64,000 nt of DNA from Lunatibacter salilacus (GTDB taxonomy: Bacteria > Bacteroidota > Bacteroidia > Cytophagales > Cyclobacteriaceae). How positions within the stretch are numbered: position 1 is the first letter of the stretch; each line of letters starts with the position of its first letter. The notes below the pieces were generated by a model that did no database searches, had not been told where the DNA came from, and worked only from the letters and a program-made list of their open reading frames with translations. The stretch lies in contig NZ_VOLC01000024.1 in assembly GCF_009797935.1 (NCBI RefSeq), positions 1-64,000 on the forward strand. Reading direction: 5' to 3'. This document shows, in pieces, positions 42,884-51,919 of this stretch. Both the position numbers and the translations under genes were made by a program.

Positions 42884-42952
42884 GCATCCTTTCTTATCAG
42901 GGGCCTAATTTAAGGTACTCCGTTGAATAATAAAACGACTTCCCCCTTACTT

Positions 42953-42985
42953 ATTGTCAATTTAAAAAGTATTTGGGTAATTTTG
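42953..42985 (+). promoter_or_regulatory. Candidate promoter for DUF4296-mutS2
   Basis: ATTG (42953-42956), 21 nt, then TAATTTTG (42978-42985), an exact TAnnTTTG. Because the GTG start is at 42990, the transcript would begin at or near the start codon and be leaderless or nearly so. Confidence 0.4.
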
Positions 42986-42989
42986 TGGA

Positions 42990-43328
42990 GTGAAATACAT
43001 TTGTCTACTCTTCATTTGCGCGGGATTTTCCGGGGGATGTTCCTCCAACACCAAACCTCAAGGGCTTCTCTCTGAGGATAAAATGGTAGAAATACTCATC
43101 GATATCCACCTCACCGAGGGCTTCATTCAATCCCTTCCCATACCCTACGACTCTTCGAAAAGATTATATCCGGTACTGGAAAAAGAAATTTTCGAAAAAC
43201 ATGCGGTGCCTGACAGTGTTTACATCAACAGCCTACAATATTACCTGAGAGATGCCATATTTATGGAGCGTATATATGCCCGCACCATCGATTCCCTCTC
43301 AGTCATGGAAAAAAGAGCCGACCAATAG
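42990..43328 (+). CDS. DUF4296 lipoprotein
   Basis: A 112-residue protein beginning with GTG. The N-terminus MKYICLLFICAGFSGGC is a lipoprotein signal (Cys ~17), and only this start includes it. The mature part follows the DUF4296 pattern: LLSEDKMVEILIDIHLTEGFIQSLP and KHAVPDSVYINSLQYYLRD. Found only in Bacteroidota; function unknown. Its stop directly abuts the mutS2 start with no spacer, so the two are one operon. A strong TAnnTTTG box lies 5 bp before the GTG. Confidence 0.88.
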   Translation: MKYICLLFICAGFSGGCSSNTKPQGLLSEDKMVEILIDIHLTEGFIQSLPIPYDSSKRLYPVLEKEIFEKHAVPDSVYINSLQYYLRDAIFMERIYARTIDSLSVMEKRADQ

Positions 43329-45725
43329 ATGAAAATTTATCCTGCCAATCTGGAGCAAAAGATTAATTTTGATAAAATCAAAGACCTTATCAAGGAATCA
43401 TGTACAAGTACCTTGGGGACCGATTTTGTCCAGAAAATCACCTTTTCCAAAGATATCCGGCTCATTCAGAGGTTATTGGATCAGACTGAGGAATTCCGCC
43501 AGTTGTTGGCATCGGGTGAAATGTTCCCCTCTTCCAACTTCATAAACATACATCCATACCTGGACAAGGCTCGAGTCGAAGGGACGTTTCTGTACGAAGA
43601 TGAATTCCATGAAGTGAGGCTAGGATTGACCACCTTGGCGGGTTGTGTGGATTTCTTCAAATCCCATGAAGAGGAGTATCCGCATCTATTTGAATTGCTG
43701 GGTATGGTCAATGATGACCGCACGCTAATCCGTGCCATAGAGCGGGTCATGGACGAGAAAGGCAAAATAAAAAACAATGCCACCCCTGAGCTTAATATGA
43801 TCAGGAACCAATTGATATATGAGGAGAATCGGTTGCGGAAAGTCCTGGAAGGTATATTCCGAACTGCCAAAGCACAGGGACTCACTCCGGATGACGCAGC
43901 TATTACTATTCGGGGTGGTCGTATGGTGATGCCTGTACTTGCGGAATATAAGCGACGTATCAAGGGGTTTATCCATGATGAATCAGCTACCGGGCAGACT
44001 GTCTTTATGGAACCTGCGGAGGTCCTGGACATCAATAATGAAATTAAGGACTTGATTTATATGGAGCGTAGGGAAATTCAGAAAATTCTCACCCTACTCA
44101 CCGATACTTTACGAGGATTTATTCCTGATCTCAAAAGGGCCTTTCATTTTTTGGGATTGATAGACTTCATACGGGCAAAGGCCAAATTTGCGCTAAAAAT
44201 AGGAGGAAATAAACCGATTATAGAAAAGCAAAAAATATTGAACTGGGAAAACGCCCGGCATCCCCTCTTGGAACTTTCGCTCAAACTACAGAAAAAACCT
44301 CTTGTCCCCATCAATGTTTCGCTGGATCACAACCGAAGGATATTGGTCATCTCCGGCCCAAATGCAGGTGGCAAATCTGTCACGCTGAAAACAGTGGCAC
44401 TTTTGCAGTATATGTTTCAATGTGGGTTGCTCATACCTGTAGAGCCTTCATCCACCTGTTGTGTTTTTGACCAGTTTTTCATCGATATCGGGGATGAGCA
44501 AAACTTGGAAAATGACCTGAGTACATATAGTTCACATTTGATGAACATGAAATATTTCACCCTGCTTGCGAATAAACGGACCATTTTTTTTATTGATGAA
44601 TTTGGGACGGGAACGGAACCGCAGTTTGGTGGGGCAATAGCGGAGGGTATCTTGATAGAGTTAAACAAGAGCGGAGCTTTCGGTATCGTGACCACCCACT
44701 ATGGCAATCTCAAGCAATTGGCGTCCAAAAGCCATGGGTTGGTGAATGGTGCCATGCGCTATGATGTGGAGCATCTGGAGCCACTCTATCAGTTGGAAAT
44801 CGGTAAGCCTGGCAGTTCATTTGCCTTTGAAATAGCCCGGAAAATCGGTATTTCAGACGAAATCATCCTTCATGCCAAAGCTCAAGTGGGGGAGACCCGC
44901 GTGAATTATGACAAACTGTTACTTAAGCTGGAAAGCGAAAAAAACAAATATCAGCAACTACTGGTAGAAAACGAGAAAAAGGAACATATTCTCTCCCGCC
45001 GCATGGAAGAATATAAGGATCTCAAGGCAATCTTAGATACTAAAAAGAAGGAAATAATAAATGAGGCGAAAATTCAGGCAAACGCCTTATTAGAAGAAAC
45101 TAACAAGAAAATCGAAAACACCATACGGGAAATAAAGGAACACAAAGCCGACAAGGAGGCAACAAAACAACTCCGGAAATCTTTGGAATCACATAAGACT
45201 TCGATTCAGCCTGAAAAGAGAAAGGAAAAAAAAGTACAGGAAGTCAAGGTGATCGAGGGAGAGATTATGCCCGGAGATCACGTGAGGCTGAAAGATAACG
45301 GCACCATAGCTGAGGTAATTGCGATTCAACAAAAAACCGCCGAAATCAGTATCGGTGACCTGAAATCAAAAGTGAAAATTGAACGATTGGAGAAAATTTC
45401 AGCAACTGCCTTAAAGAAGGAAAAGAAAGCTATCCCAAGGTCCACCGGATACGACACCACCGGGAAAATGATGGATTTTTCCACCAATCTTGACCTTCGG
45501 GGGAAAAGAGGCGAGGAGATTCTTCCACTATTACAAAATTTCATAGACGAAGGTTATATGCTTGGCATGAAGGACCTTCGGGTTATCCATGGCAAAGGAG
45601 ACGGCATCCTTCGTGACCTGACCCGCAACATGCTTCGCCATATGACTATGGTAAGGGGATTTGCCGATGAACATGTCGAAAGGGGAGGGGCAGGGGTAAC
45701 CTTGGTGGCCCTAAAAGATAATTGA
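43329..45725 (+). CDS. mutS2: MutS2-family ATPase/endonuclease
   Basis: A 798-residue DNA-binding ATPase. N-terminal clamp and core domains cover about 1-310; the ATPase has Walker A SGPNAGGKSVTLKT near residue 340, FFIDEFGTGTEP (Walker B) near 420, and THYGNLKQLA. A long coiled coil (about 525-630) leads to the C-terminal Smr nuclease domain, with LDLRGKRGEEILPLL near 723 and RVIHGKGDGILRDL near 757. MutS2 suppresses homologous recombination and also rescues collided ribosomes. Full length and all motifs intact. It overlaps a shared terminator at its 3' end. Confidence 0.95.
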   Translation: MKIYPANLEQKINFDKIKDLIKESCTSTLGTDFVQKITFSKDIRLIQRLLDQTEEFRQLLASGEMFPSSNFINIHPYLDKARVEGTFLYEDEFHEVRLGLTTLAGCVDFFKSHEEEYPHLFELLGMVNDDRTLIRAIERVMDEKGKIKNNATPELNMIRNQLIYEENRLRKVLEGIFRTAKAQGLTPDDAAITIRGGRMVMPVLAEYKRRIKGFIHDESATGQTVFMEPAEVLDINNEIKDLIYMERREIQKILTLLTDTLRGFIPDLKRAFHFLGLIDFIRAKAKFALKIGGNKPIIEKQKILNWENARHPLLELSLKLQKKPLVPINVSLDHNRRILVISGPNAGGKSVTLKTVALLQYMFQCGLLIPVEPSSTCCVFDQFFIDIGDEQNLENDLSTYSSHLMNMKYFTLLANKRTIFFIDEFGTGTEPQFGGAIAEGILIELNKSGAFGIVTTHYGNLKQLASKSHGLVNGAMRYDVEHLEPLYQLEIGKPGSSFAFEIARKIGISDEIILHAKAQVGETRVNYDKLLLKLESEKNKYQQLLVENEKKEHILSRRMEEYKDLKAILDTKKKEIINEAKIQANALLEETNKKIENTIREIKEHKADKEATKQLRKSLESHKTSIQPEKRKEKKVQEVKVIEGEIMPGDHVRLKDNGTIAEVIAIQQKTAEISIGDLKSKVKIERLEKISATALKKEKKAIPRSTGYDTTGKMMDFSTNLDLRGKRGEEILPLLQNFIDEGYMLGMKDLRVIHGKGDGILRDLTRNMLRHMTMVRGFADEHVERGGAGVTLVALKDN

Positions 45726-45744
45726 TTAAACCAATTATCTTTTA
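45712..45744. terminator. Bidirectional terminator between mutS2 and NTF2-like gene
   Basis: Perfect 13-bp arms TAAAAGATAATTG (45712-45724) and CAATTATCTTTTA (45732-45744) with a 7-nt loop. The stop codons of both convergent genes lie within or next to it. Confidence 0.8.
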
Positions 45745-46169
45745 AACGCTTGCCGGGCAAGGAGTTTCCAATTCTTCCCTTCTTTTTGCCATACCATCAG
45801 AACTCCTAGATTGACAGTAGCCGGTTCCGCTCCTTTGTTGTGGGTGTTTCCAGTGAGGTTGTGACGGACCAATGCGATCTTGCCCAGTACTTCCACAGTT
45901 TGGTCGGCTAAGTCAATGCTGGTAAAGTTATTATTGCCACTTGCCAGTGCGTATACAAAAGCATCTTGGTCTTCGACTACCCCGTTTGAGTGTCCATATG
46001 TTAGGTTCTTTGAGGAAATGGCAATTAGACTGGCCTCCTCTCCGCTAAGCATGGCCTCCTTAAGTTGTAATACAGCTTGTTCCACGGCTTCTTTACCCTT
46101 ATTTTGGGCAGTTGCCATATGTATAGACGCAAAGGCGAGAAATCCGATTAATATGAGGTGTTTTGGCAT
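45735..46169 (-). CDS. Exported NTF2-like (DUF4440) protein
   Basis: A 144-residue protein with signal peptide MPKHLILIGFLAFASIHMATAQ, and an NTF2-like domain (EQAVLQLKEAMLSGEEASLIAISSKNLTYGHSNGVVEDQDAFVYAL, then VLMVWQKEGKNWKLLARQAFKR). This SnoaL-like cone fold binds small molecules and occasionally catalyses reactions. No catalytic residues can be assigned. Its 3' end shares the terminator with mutS2, and a lipoprotein gene lies 8 bp upstream on the same strand. Confidence 0.9.
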   Translation of the reverse strand: MPKHLILIGFLAFASIHMATAQNKGKEAVEQAVLQLKEAMLSGEEASLIAISSKNLTYGHSNGVVEDQDAFVYALASGNNNFTSIDLADQTVEVLGKIALVRHNLTGNTHNKGAEPATVNLGVLMVWQKEGKNWKLLARQAFKR

Positions 46170-46177
46170 GGGTTTGG

Positions 46178-46681
46178 TTAATTTTTTAATTTTAAATCGA
46201 AAACGTAATAGCCAACTAGTCCGCTGACCCTTCCGCTAACAGGAGCTGAAATGGTGAAGTCAAGTCTCAAATCGTTCATCGAATTGGGGCTTGGAGTGTT
46301 TGGGGAGAAGCTTATCGGCACATCGGAAGCGGCTTGTATCCCCACTAAGCGAAGAATGTCATTGTTTTCTCCCTCAATTGACCAAGTTCCTGACGGGTCA
46401 AAGAGCCCTGTACTTCCCGAAGTGCTGTAAGTCCTTCCCGCGGAAGAACTGGAACGGAAGGTAATCTCAAATTGAGAAAAGGTGGCTGTTTGGGAGGTGC
46501 CGTCTCTAGAAACAGAACCTCCGTTACTGACAGTCCACGTAAGTCCGCTACCTTCTCCGGCCAGTTTTTCTATGGCCAATTCGGTAGCTGTTTTTTGCGG
46601 ACCATCATCATCGTCGTTGCCGCAAGAAAAAATTGATCCAGTAGCAATGGCTATAAAAAACAAAAGGAAGATTTTTTTCAT
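46178..46681 (-). CDS. Hypothetical lipoprotein
   Basis: A 167-residue protein with a clear lipoprotein signal (FIAIATGSIFSC, Cys ~20) followed by GNDDDDG, a short Asp run of the type that marks surface-exposed lipoproteins in Bacteroidota. The rest is Ser/Thr-rich and beta-like (LTWTVSNGGSVSRDGTSQTATFSQFEITFRSS, GTWSIEGENNDILRLVG). It probably belongs to a lipocalin-like or beta-sandwich fold common in the phylum; I do not recognise the family. Same strand as the NTF2-like gene, 8 bp apart. Confidence 0.8.
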   Translation of the reverse strand: MKKIFLLFFIAIATGSIFSCGNDDDDGPQKTATELAIEKLAGEGSGLTWTVSNGGSVSRDGTSQTATFSQFEITFRSSSSAGRTYSTSGSTGLFDPSGTWSIEGENNDILRLVGIQAASDVPISFSPNTPSPNSMNDLRLDFTISAPVSGRVSGLVGYYVFDLKLKN

Positions 46682-46728
46682 AATTGCATAGGTAACAAGG
46701 CTGTAAAATTAATGTTTTTATCCAAATA

Positions 46729-47364
46729 TCAAAGTATGCCTTTGGGCTTAAAATCTTCTACATTTAATTTTTGATCACAAAACGAATACTCCCTTTGATC
46801 ATTGGATCCGATAATCAAGCTTTTTTTATTGCTGTATGTTTCGATAAGGTGGAGGTACCAAGCCACACCCTCTTCGTCAAGATTGGAAGTGGGTTCATCC
46901 AATAAAATTAATGGGGAATTGGATAAAAAACATATTCCAAGTTTAAGACGTTGTTTCATGCCGGAAGAAAAGTTAGAAATGCACTTTTCAGCCGATTTGT
47001 CCAGATACATGATGGATATAATTTCCGGGATGGAAAGGCCATTTGATACGGGTTTGAATTTAAAATGAAAGAAAAGGAATTCTTTCAGGGTAAATTCTTC
47101 AGGAAGCTCCAGATATGGTGCTGAAAAGGATATCAGTCTGAATTGTTCAGATTCAGGGATAGCTTTGTTGTCATATAAATAATTTACTTCTCCTTCAGAC
47201 AAGGGTTGCTGTCCCGCGAGGCATTTTAGAAAAGTGGATTTACCCGAACCATTACTACCTGTGATGGCAATCTTTTCCCCCAAACCGAAAGATAAATTGA
47301 GATTTCTAAAAATCCACTCGTATTGAAAGCGCTTGCCGGCATTGTTAAGTTGTATCCGGAGCAT
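46729..47364 (-). CDS. ABC transporter ATP-binding protein (lone)
   Basis: A 211-residue ABC ATPase. Walker A GSNGSGKST near residue 37, Q-loop region, signature FSSGMKQRL near 133, and Walker B LILLDEPTSNLDEEG near 152. The small size and the FSSGMKQ signature resemble CcmA (heme-exporter) and lipid or drug exporter ATPases. No permease gene lies next to it; upstream is lpxA, 2 bp away on the same strand, so it is co-transcribed with the lipid A genes. Partner and substrate unknown. Confidence 0.9.
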   Translation of the reverse strand: MLRIQLNNAGKRFQYEWIFRNLNLSFGLGEKIAITGSNGSGKSTFLKCLAGQQPLSEGEVNYLYDNKAIPESEQFRLISFSAPYLELPEEFTLKEFLFFHFKFKPVSNGLSIPEIISIMYLDKSAEKCISNFSSGMKQRLKLGICFLSNSPLILLDEPTSNLDEEGVAWYLHLIETYSNKKSLIIGSNDQREYSFCDQKLNVEDFKPKGIL

Positions 47365-47366
47365 GT

Positions 47367-48146
47367 TTATTGAATATATCCTTTCATAACTCCACGTTCT
47401 GAGGAGCGGATAAAATTCACAATTTCGTCTCTCTCCCTAGTGGCGGGTAGATTAACTTCAATTTCTTCTAGGGCACGGCTGTTATTCAGGCTGTGAAGGA
47501 ACAGGTAGCGGTATACTTCTTGTATCTGATTGATGACTTCTCCTGAGAATCCCCTTCTGCGTAAACCAAGCGAGTTGACACCAGCATAGCTGAGAGGCTC
47601 CCTTGCCGCTTTGGTATAGGGGGGTACATCTTTTCTCACCAGAGAACCGCCTGAAATCATACTATGCATTCCGATTTTGACAAATTGATGGATGGCACTG
47701 CTTCCGCCGATGAAAGCCCATTCGTCTACCGTCACATGACCTGCTATCTGTACGGTGTTGGCTATGATGACATGGTTACCGATAATACAATCGTGGGCGA
47801 TGTGCACATAGGCCATGACAAGGCATGAATTCCCTATTTTGGTCGTTTTTTTATCGACCGTACCCCTATTTACGGTAACACATTCCCTGATAGTCGTATG
47901 GTCTCCAATTTCCACAATTGAATCTTCTCCCTGGAATTTGAGGTCCTGAGGTATAGCAGAAATTACCGCACCGGGAAATATCTTACACCCCTTACCAATT
48001 CTTGCACCAGGATATATGGTGACATTCGAGCCGATCCACGTATCATCACCGATTTCCACATTTTCATGTAAGGTGGTGAAGGGTTCAATGGTAACATTAT
48101 TTCCAAGGGTTGCTTCCGGGTGTATTTGGGATAATTTACTTATCAT
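47367..48146 (-). CDS. lpxA: UDP-N-acetylglucosamine acyltransferase
   Basis: A 259-residue enzyme for the first step of lipid A synthesis (acyl-ACP + UDP-GlcNAc). The left-handed beta-helix of hexapeptide repeats is visible (HPEATLGNNVTIEPFTTL, IGDDTWIGSNVTIYPG, RIGKGCKIFPGAVIS). The catalytic His is in NSCLVMAYVHIAHDCIIGN, near residue 119. Its start overlaps the lpxC-fabZ stop by 4 bp. Confidence 0.95.
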   Translation of the reverse strand: MISKLSQIHPEATLGNNVTIEPFTTLHENVEIGDDTWIGSNVTIYPGARIGKGCKIFPGAVISAIPQDLKFQGEDSIVEIGDHTTIRECVTVNRGTVDKKTTKIGNSCLVMAYVHIAHDCIIGNHVIIANTVQIAGHVTVDEWAFIGGSSAIHQFVKIGMHSMISGGSLVRKDVPPYTKAAREPLSYAGVNSLGLRRRGFSGEVINQIQEVYRYLFLHSLNNSRALEEIEVNLPATRERDEIVNFIRSSERGVMKGYIQ

Positions 48147-49537
48147 GCGTCTTTTCTTACTATACTGGCAGTCATCACTGCTTCACATACGAGGGTATTG
48201 CCTACGAAGGCCTCACCCTTCATTTTCGCAATACCTCTTCTAATTGGATTTAAAAGTTCACACTTAAAAATCAAAGTATCTCCGGGGAGTACCATTTTCC
48301 TGAATTTGCAATTCTCTATGCTCAGGAAATACGTCCAATAATTTTCAGGGTCTTCTACAGTGCTAAGCACCAAGATGCCTCCTGTTTGAGCCATTGCCTC
48401 TACTTGTAATACTCCAGGCATCACTGGATTGTTAGGGAAGTGCCCCAAAAAGAATGGCTCATTAATGGTAACATTCTTCACGCCAGCTACTACCGTATCA
48501 TCCAGATAGATGATTTTGTCCAATAGTTGGAAAGGATATCTATGAGGTAAAATATTGCTTATTTGGTTAATATCAAGAACCGGAGGTAGCTTGGGATCGT
48601 AATAGGGAATATGCATTGGTCCTGCCTTTTCCATGATCCGTTTTATCTTTTTTGCAAACGCCACATTCGCTGCGTGTCCGGGTCGTGCGGCAAGAATCTG
48701 TGCCTTTAGTGGCCTTCCAACCAATGCTAAATCACCTATGACGTCCAAAAGTTTATGGCGGGCGGGTTCATTTTTGTAGCGTAGCTCCACGTTGTTCAGA
48801 ATTCCTTCCTTTCTGACCTCCACTTTTGGCTTGTTGAACATTTTGGCCAAATGTACCAGCTCTTCATCTTTTACAGCCCTATCGACTACAACAATGGCAT
48901 TATTGAGATCTCCTCCTCTGATGAGGTTTTGATTATAAAGCATTTCGAGTTCATGCAAAAAGCAGAAGGTGCGGCATGATGCGATTTCTGTTTTGAAATG
49001 ACTGATGTCTGTAATTGAAGCATGTTGGCTTCCCAATACCGGAGAATTGTAGTCCACCATAACGGTGACCCGGAAGTCATCCAAGGGTAGGGCCGCCATT
49101 TCTACTTCCCTCTCAGTATCCCTGTAATGAATACTTTCTGGAATTTCAAAGAAACGGCGTAACGCATTCTGTTCTTCCAGCCCCGCTTCTTCCAAAATCT
49201 GTATGAATTGTATACTGCTGCCGTCCATGATCGGGGGCTCGGGCCCATTGAGTTGAATCAAGACATTGTCAATCTCCATTCCCACTAGGGCCGCTAATAC
49301 ATGCTCTACTGTAAAAACTCTTGCGCCTCCTTGTTCCAACGTCGTCCCGCGGGATACATCGACCACATTATCCACATCTGCATCCACTATCGGGTAACCC
49401 TCCAAATCCATGCGCTGGAATTTGTAACCATGGTTAGGTTTGGCAGGAACGAAGGTCATGGTGGCTTCCACACCGGTATGTAGGCCTACACCCGAAAGCG
49501 TTACCTGTTTTCCAATGGTATGTTGCTTTACTTTCAT
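48143..49537 (-). CDS. lpxC/fabZ: Bifunctional LpxC deacetylase / FabZ dehydratase
   Basis: A 464-residue fusion typical of Bacteroidota. The LpxC part (about 1-305) is a zinc deacetylase, the committed step of lipid A synthesis: EHVLAALVGM near residue 78 and KLLDVIGDLALVG near 240. The FabZ part (about 318-464) dehydrates beta-hydroxyacyl-ACP: HRYPFQLLDKI, catalytic His in LGHFPNNPVMPGV and Glu in LQVEAMAQTGG. Fusing the two may balance acyl supply between lipid A and phospholipid, since they compete for hydroxymyristoyl-ACP. Second gene of lpxD-lpxC/fabZ-lpxA. Confidence 0.96.
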   Translation of the reverse strand: MKVKQHTIGKQVTLSGVGLHTGVEATMTFVPAKPNHGYKFQRMDLEGYPIVDADVDNVVDVSRGTTLEQGGARVFTVEHVLAALVGMEIDNVLIQLNGPEPPIMDGSSIQFIQILEEAGLEEQNALRRFFEIPESIHYRDTEREVEMAALPLDDFRVTVMVDYNSPVLGSQHASITDISHFKTEIASCRTFCFLHELEMLYNQNLIRGGDLNNAIVVVDRAVKDEELVHLAKMFNKPKVEVRKEGILNNVELRYKNEPARHKLLDVIGDLALVGRPLKAQILAARPGHAANVAFAKKIKRIMEKAGPMHIPYYDPKLPPVLDINQISNILPHRYPFQLLDKIIYLDDTVVAGVKNVTINEPFFLGHFPNNPVMPGVLQVEAMAQTGGILVLSTVEDPENYWTYFLSIENCKFRKMVLPGDTLIFKCELLNPIRRGIAKMKGEAFVGNTLVCEAVMTASIVRKDA

Positions 49538-49582
49538 TAATAATTTTTACAAGACCTTAAAATTTTTTTTAACGGTACAAAT

Positions 49583-50605
49583 TTATTGTTTTTTTTCCAG
49601 ATCTTTTAATTTGTTTTGAAGTTGGGGTAATTTTTTAAATATTGCGTAAGATTTTAGAAAATCTTTAATGTCCATGCCAATGTAACCCAGGATGGTTTGA
49701 CCAGATTTTTCGACTGATTTCATTATACCCGTACTTCCGGCCACAGTAGTGTGGTCGGCGATTGTGATATGCCCAACAATAGCGGTTCTACCTCCGAAAA
49801 GACAGTTTTTCCCAATTACCGCTGAGCCAGCTATGCCTGATTGGGAAGCTATTACAGTGTTTTCACCGATTACCACGTTATGGGCAATCTGCACCTGATT
49901 GTCAATTTTGACACCTCTTCCGATTCGTGTACTTCCCATGGTAGCGCAGTCAATAGTGCTGTTTGCGCCTATACTGACATAATCTTCAATAATTACATTA
50001 CCCAACTGGGGAATGTTTTTGTAGGTTCCATTTTCCTGTGGTGCAAAACCAAACCCATCCCCCCCAATTACTGCTCCGGGGTGAAACTCGCAATGATTTC
50101 CGATTTTGGATTTTCTCATAATTTTGACTCCTGAATATAATATGCTGTTATCCCCGACGACTACATCGTCTCCAATATATACATGCGGGTAGATCTTTAC
50201 ATTTTTACCGATTATACAGTTTTTCCCAATATAGGAAAAAGCTCCCCGATATCCATCTTTTCCCATGGTGCTACTTTCGGCCATATACGAAGGCTCTTCG
50301 GTGCCAAGTAATAACTGTTTGTCGAAATTATCCACAAGTTCCAACAATTGCGTAAATCCGGTGTAGGCGTCTTTAACCCTGATTAAGGTTGGTGTAAAAG
50401 TCTTCGTGGGAGTAAAATTTTCCGAAACAATAACCGCCGTGGATGCTGTCTGGTATAAATAGGGTTCGTATTTCAAATTGGATAAAAAACTAATGCCGCC
50501 GGGCTGACCTTCCTGGATTTTGTCCAACCTGCTTACTTTTTGAAAACCATCCCCTTCTACCTCTCCATTTAAAAGTTGGGCTATTTGGCTAATGGTAAAT
50601 TCCAT
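49583..50605 (-). CDS. lpxD: UDP-3-O-acylglucosamine N-acyltransferase
   Basis: A 340-residue enzyme for the third step of lipid A synthesis, acylating the 2-amino group. N-terminal uridine-binding domain (ISQIAQLLNGEVEGD, GGISFLSNLKYEPYL), then hexapeptide-repeat beta-helix (IGKNCIIGKNVKIYPHVYIGDD, with GAVIGGDGFGFAPQENGTYKNIPQLG near residue 185) and the catalytic His in KIDNQVQIAHNVVIGEN near 240. C-terminal helix AIFKKLPQLQNKLKDLEKKQ is typical. 45 bp upstream of lpxC/fabZ, and 16 bp after the HD gene. Confidence 0.95.
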   Translation of the reverse strand: MEFTISQIAQLLNGEVEGDGFQKVSRLDKIQEGQPGGISFLSNLKYEPYLYQTASTAVIVSENFTPTKTFTPTLIRVKDAYTGFTQLLELVDNFDKQLLLGTEEPSYMAESSTMGKDGYRGAFSYIGKNCIIGKNVKIYPHVYIGDDVVVGDNSILYSGVKIMRKSKIGNHCEFHPGAVIGGDGFGFAPQENGTYKNIPQLGNVIIEDYVSIGANSTIDCATMGSTRIGRGVKIDNQVQIAHNVVIGENTVIASQSGIAGSAVIGKNCLFGGRTAIVGHITIADHTTVAGSTGIMKSVEKSGQTILGYIGMDIKDFLKSYAIFKKLPQLQNKLKDLEKKQ

Positions 50606-50621
50606 GTATGATAAAGTTAAT

Positions 50622-51851
50622 TTAATGTAAAGTTAAATTTTTAGCCCGACAAGCGTAGTGTTTTTTTACAATTTTACTCATGGCTTTGATATTGGGTAAA
50701 TCTGCCGCTAGGGCGACATCGATCACTTCTCCCTTTTTTGTCAAGACGAATATATTTTTTTTTGCAGCATATGCATGGTTGCTTATGATTCCTGATGAAA
50801 AAAAATACGGCACATCCAATTCCGGAATACCGAACCTTTCTTGGATTTTTTGTTTCATTTTCATTATCTCCATTTCACCAAACGGTTCATTGGAAAGGGT
50901 GATTTTAAATAAATTTCGGGTAAGAAACATATCCGAAATGTTTCTAAGGACGTAGTCGCCTTTCTTTTTCCAAAGCTTCAATCCTCCCCAAATATCGAAA
51001 TCATCCAATTCGGCAAAGTGATGAAGTACCTCCGGATTAGTTTCAAAGTCATCGAACAGAATATCATTTGACAGAAAGTATAGCAAGGATTCTGTTCCGG
51101 GTAAATCGGAGCCTGATTTTTGAAGGAATTTAGCCCTAAGAATCAAATTTATAAGCATTTTCTCGGCACTGACCGTAGTTTTATGCAAATATACCTGCCA
51201 GTACATCAACCTTCTAGCACTTAGGAAATTCTCAATGCTGTAGATCCCCTTTTCTTCTATCACCAACTGGTCATCTTTAACGTGCATCATCTTAATGATT
51301 CGGTCGGCACCGATAGTTCCTTCTGATACTCCCGTAAAAAAACAATCCCGCTGTAAATAATCCAACCGGTCGATATCAAGTTGACTGCTTACCAGCTGAT
51401 GGAAAAATTTTCTTTCATAATTTCCGTTAAAAATCCTTAACGCAAGATCAAGTTGGCTGCCAAATTGCTTGTTTAGCTCGATGATAAATAACCTGGAAAT
51501 GGATTCGTGGGAAATATTCTTCAGTAAACTGAATTCTAGGGCGTGGGAAAAGGGGCCGTGGCCGATGTCATGAAGTAAGATGGCTATTAGGGCGGATTCA
51601 TACTCTCTGTCATCTATTTCTATACCTTTGTTTCTCAAGTGATCTAACGTCACACTCATCAGGTGCATGGCACCTATAGCATGATGAAAACGGGTGTGTA
51701 AAGCACCAGGATAGACATAATCCGTTAAACCTAATTGTTTGATTCTTCGTAATCGTTGGAAATAAGGGTGGTCAATGATCGCAAAAATCAATTCGCTAGG
51801 TATATTTATAAATCCATATACTGGATCATTTATTATTTTATGGCTTTTCAC
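50622..51851 (-). CDS. HD-domain phosphohydrolase
   Basis: A 409-residue HD protein. Metal-binding residues are visible: His in TRFHHAIGAMHL near residue 56, the HD pair in AILLHDIGHGPFSHALEF near 93, and Asp in LDIDRLDYLQRDCFFTGVSEG near 180. It resembles the dGTPase/SAMHD1-like group of HD proteins found next to lpxD in Bacteroidota. The substrate could be dNTPs or another nucleotide; unproven. First gene of the lpx operon, diverging from porX. Confidence 0.9.
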   Translation of the reverse strand: MKSHKIINDPVYGFINIPSELIFAIIDHPYFQRLRRIKQLGLTDYVYPGALHTRFHHAIGAMHLMSVTLDHLRNKGIEIDDREYESALIAILLHDIGHGPFSHALEFSLLKNISHESISRLFIIELNKQFGSQLDLALRIFNGNYERKFFHQLVSSQLDIDRLDYLQRDCFFTGVSEGTIGADRIIKMMHVKDDQLVIEEKGIYSIENFLSARRLMYWQVYLHKTTVSAEKMLINLILRAKFLQKSGSDLPGTESLLYFLSNDILFDDFETNPEVLHHFAELDDFDIWGGLKLWKKKGDYVLRNISDMFLTRNLFKITLSNEPFGEMEIMKMKQKIQERFGIPELDVPYFFSSGIISNHAYAAKKNIFVLTKKGEVIDVALAADLPNIKAMSKIVKKHYACRAKNLTLH

Positions 51852-51919
51852 TGGCCTAGTAGGTTAGAGGTAAGCGATCAAAAGTAATTATTAATTTTAA
51901 AAGTATTAACTTTCAAGAC

